In this document: one piece after another, positions 61,963 through 64,000 of the stretch
How positions within the stretch are numbered: the first letter of the stretch is position 1
How the letters are laid out: every line of letters begins with the position of its first letter
Source of the DNA: Gigaspora rosea
Lineage: Eukaryota; Glomeromycota; Glomeromycetes; Diversisporales; Gigasporaceae
Assembly: GCA_003550325.1 (NCBI GenBank)
Contig: QKWP01000261.1
Coordinates: forward strand, 173,816 to 237,815
Length of the DNA: 64,000 nt
Reading direction: 5' to 3'
Position numbers and translations under genes: made by a program
The notes under the pieces: generated by a model
What the model was told of the DNA's origin: nothing
Seen by the model: the letters and a program-made list of their open reading frames with translations, nothing else
Databases searched by the model: none

Positions 61963-64000
61963 TTACTAATCCTATCATTTGTATTGATAAGCCTTTAAAA
62001 AATCCGAAATGTATCCGATTTTAGAGAGAAATAAGATACATATTGGATTTACTTAAAATACAAATCGGATAGCCGATATGACATGTATCTAAGGTTTTCT
62101 AAAAAGTCTCCTATTTCCACCAAATTTCTGTTTGAAACCTGAGAAAAATCGGAGACATTTAGGTATGAACTACCGGCAATTGCTTTATCTGTATACTGAA
62201 AATAAAGTAAACCTATCGTAAATCCAATTTTTACTTGGAATAACTTCATTCGAACTGTAATAAACAATAAAATTATTTAGCTTTCTTTATTTGATTTAAA
62301 ATATAATTTAAAGTAATGCTTATTTAGTTTTACATTTGCCAGTAACTTGTTAATAGCTACTGCGGTATTATGTGTTTGCCTGTTTTACCTGTTTCCAATT
62401 TTCTTTTTATTTATTATACAAAGCTACTTGAACTGATTTTGTCATATATGAATTATCCAGTGAGAACATAAAAACGCAGTGACGTCACTTAAAGCGCAGT
62501 CTGAACAAGATTCACAATTTCTATTAACGAAACCACAGAAACCCATTAATCAACAATCTTTCCGGCCCAATTTTACTATAAAGCAGGTCAAAAATTGGTT
62601 TAGATTCATTTAAGTCCCGGCAAAATTATAATTTTAAAGATCATCGGCCTAATTGAGGCCAACAACTTGAATATGTCACTGCATTTTTTATGGTCGTCCT
62701 GGATGATTTGTTACATATCAAATTTGTACCTTTATAATGACAATTATGGTTAAGTAATTTTCCTACTAAGGCATACAAATTTAATTAATTAATTTGGCAT
62801 GGCCTAATATATTGCATGCTTTTTATTACCCATTTTGGGTGGGTGTGTAACTATATAATGTGTGGTATTTTCCTGAGCGTAGCAAAAAAGAAAGTAATAG
62901 GTATATAATTATTCCCATATCTATTTTTGGTTTAATAATCATTCATATAATTCGTCTGGTTCCATTTAATATCTATTTTACTAGTTAATGTTAAATTTAA
63001 CAGAAAGAGTACGTACTTATGTACGCATGCATATCCAAAAATGTCAATGATATTATAATACAACAGGCTGAAAACTGCAGATGATTTTTTTATGATGCAT
63101 ACACTTACTTAAATAGTATTTGAATAATAGTAAATACGTTATTGAAAAGCTAATGAAAACTTTTTTGCATATTTGACCACTATGGCTGAGGCTGATTCAG
63201 GTGCGCTTTTCACATTACATATCAAATCATTTCATCAAAATGGGCGAACAAATTTTTATCTCAACTTTATTTCAGTAAAAGTAGAAACATACGATTATCA
63301 CAAAAGAACACCCGTAAATCTATTATTAAAAAGGAATGTGTCGTGTACTATACGTACTATACACATTTACGTACGTACGTACGTACTCCATACATACGCA
63401 AAAACTTCTACTTTTAACGGCCACTTAGAAATAGTATGTACTGTACGCACTGTATGTACTGCACACATCATGTTACAACAAACAGTTCTTGACATGAAAT
63501 ATCGCCTCTTTGTATATATTTAGATATACATTACAGAATTTGTTTGGTGATCTTCATATGATAAAAAGTGAGTATTTGTCACATATTTATGCAAACAAAA
63601 GTCGTAGTTGAAGATGTAAGTTTCATACAATTCAATGAAGTATTGAGCACAAATAATATAACACATAAATTGAGGTTTCAAGAATCATATTAAAGAAAAT
63701 CGACTTAAACATATTGATCGATCTCATTATAAAGCCAAGAGCCGTGAAAAAGGCTTGGCATATATGCAGTACTTCTGTAAATATACTGTATTGTAATGTA
63801 ATACATCATGATAGCCAGAGCTCACAAGTCTATAACTTAAAATTTCAATCATACCCTTGAGTAATAATGAAGAATTTTATTATGATATTGATTAAAATTA
63901 AATTATTCGAAACACAAAAGGCATCACTTATAGATTTTTACAGCCAGAAAGAAACTCTGATGGCTATTTTTGACTAACCTATATCTCAATCTCTCCTACA
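61963..64000. other. Intergenic to window end
   Basis: No convincing gene. An ATCCGAAATGTATCCGATT-type inverted pair lies near 61999 and 62148. A CRE-like palindrome GTGACGTCAC is at about 62480. A tetranucleotide run (ACGT)n is at 63369-63386. The 116-codon open frame at 63173-63523 runs through the microsatellite and is not convincing. Confidence 0.35.

Noticed and set aside
61656..62267. Minus frames of 93 and 72 codons
   Set aside because: The first overlaps a better plus-strand Gln/Asn-rich relic; the second has no supporting feature and overlaps an inverted repeat.
62470..62490. CRE-like GTGACGTCAC as a promoter element
   Set aside because: A single palindrome with no gene downstream is weak evidence.
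63173..63523. 116-codon plus frame
   Set aside because: Runs through a (ACGT)n microsatellite, no family resemblance, no splice or context support.

Overview
This is AT-rich eukaryotic DNA (roughly 70-75% A+T by eye). Coding pieces are cut by short GT..AG introns of about 70-95 nt. The content points to a Glomeromycotina (arbuscular mycorrhizal) fungus such as Rhizophagus: Sel1-repeat proteins joined to protein kinases, a BED/hAT transposase, a fungal P450 relic and dense foldback transposons. The organism is inferred from family content only. I saw no rRNA, tRNA or CRISPR array.

Layout. 1-5.1 kb: a decayed hAT transposase with a GGTTTCGG repeat tract, then a relic of an unrecognised multi-copy gene. 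6.6-10.1 kb (minus): a Sel1-repeat plus kinase gene. 10.5-14.7 kb: a four-level nest, in which an hAT-like foldback holds an LTR retroelement that itself holds two smaller hAT-like MITEs. 15.3-20.6 kb: foldback elements, several with telomere-like CCCTAACCCTAA near the centre, and an orphan reading-frame relic. 21.0-23.3 kb (plus): a second Sel1-kinase gene, paralogous to the first. 23.6-25.5 kb: another foldback and a hypothetical-gene relic.

26.0-39.1 kb is the most interesting part. A degenerate cytochrome P450 gene is split by an 11.1-kb element with 20-bp perfect terminal inverted repeats and a 9-bp target duplication. Removing the element and one duplication restores an in-phase 71-nt intron. 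The element carries a large relic gene (minus strand, about 890 codons) with a RING-like zinc finger and acidic tail, several nested MITEs, a kinase scrap and an 88-bp near-perfect hairpin.

40.4-52 kb: a satellite with a unit of about 540 bp, built from three subunits that each begin AGGACGTACC, alternating with four truncated copies of a DDX41-like DEAD-box helicase gene. 52.3-64 kb: a pogo/mariner-like element, a SAM-like domain relic, a second copy of the 19.4-kb dispersed repeat, T-rich low-complexity DNA with nested foldbacks, a 640-bp palindrome and mostly featureless sequence.

The only loci that look close to functional are the two Sel1-kinase genes, and even these carry 1-nt indels that may be homopolymer sequencing errors. 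Most other coding sequence is transposon-derived or decayed. Stop codons often sit where TGG (Trp), CGA (Arg) or CAG (Gln) is expected, a C:G to T:A pattern.
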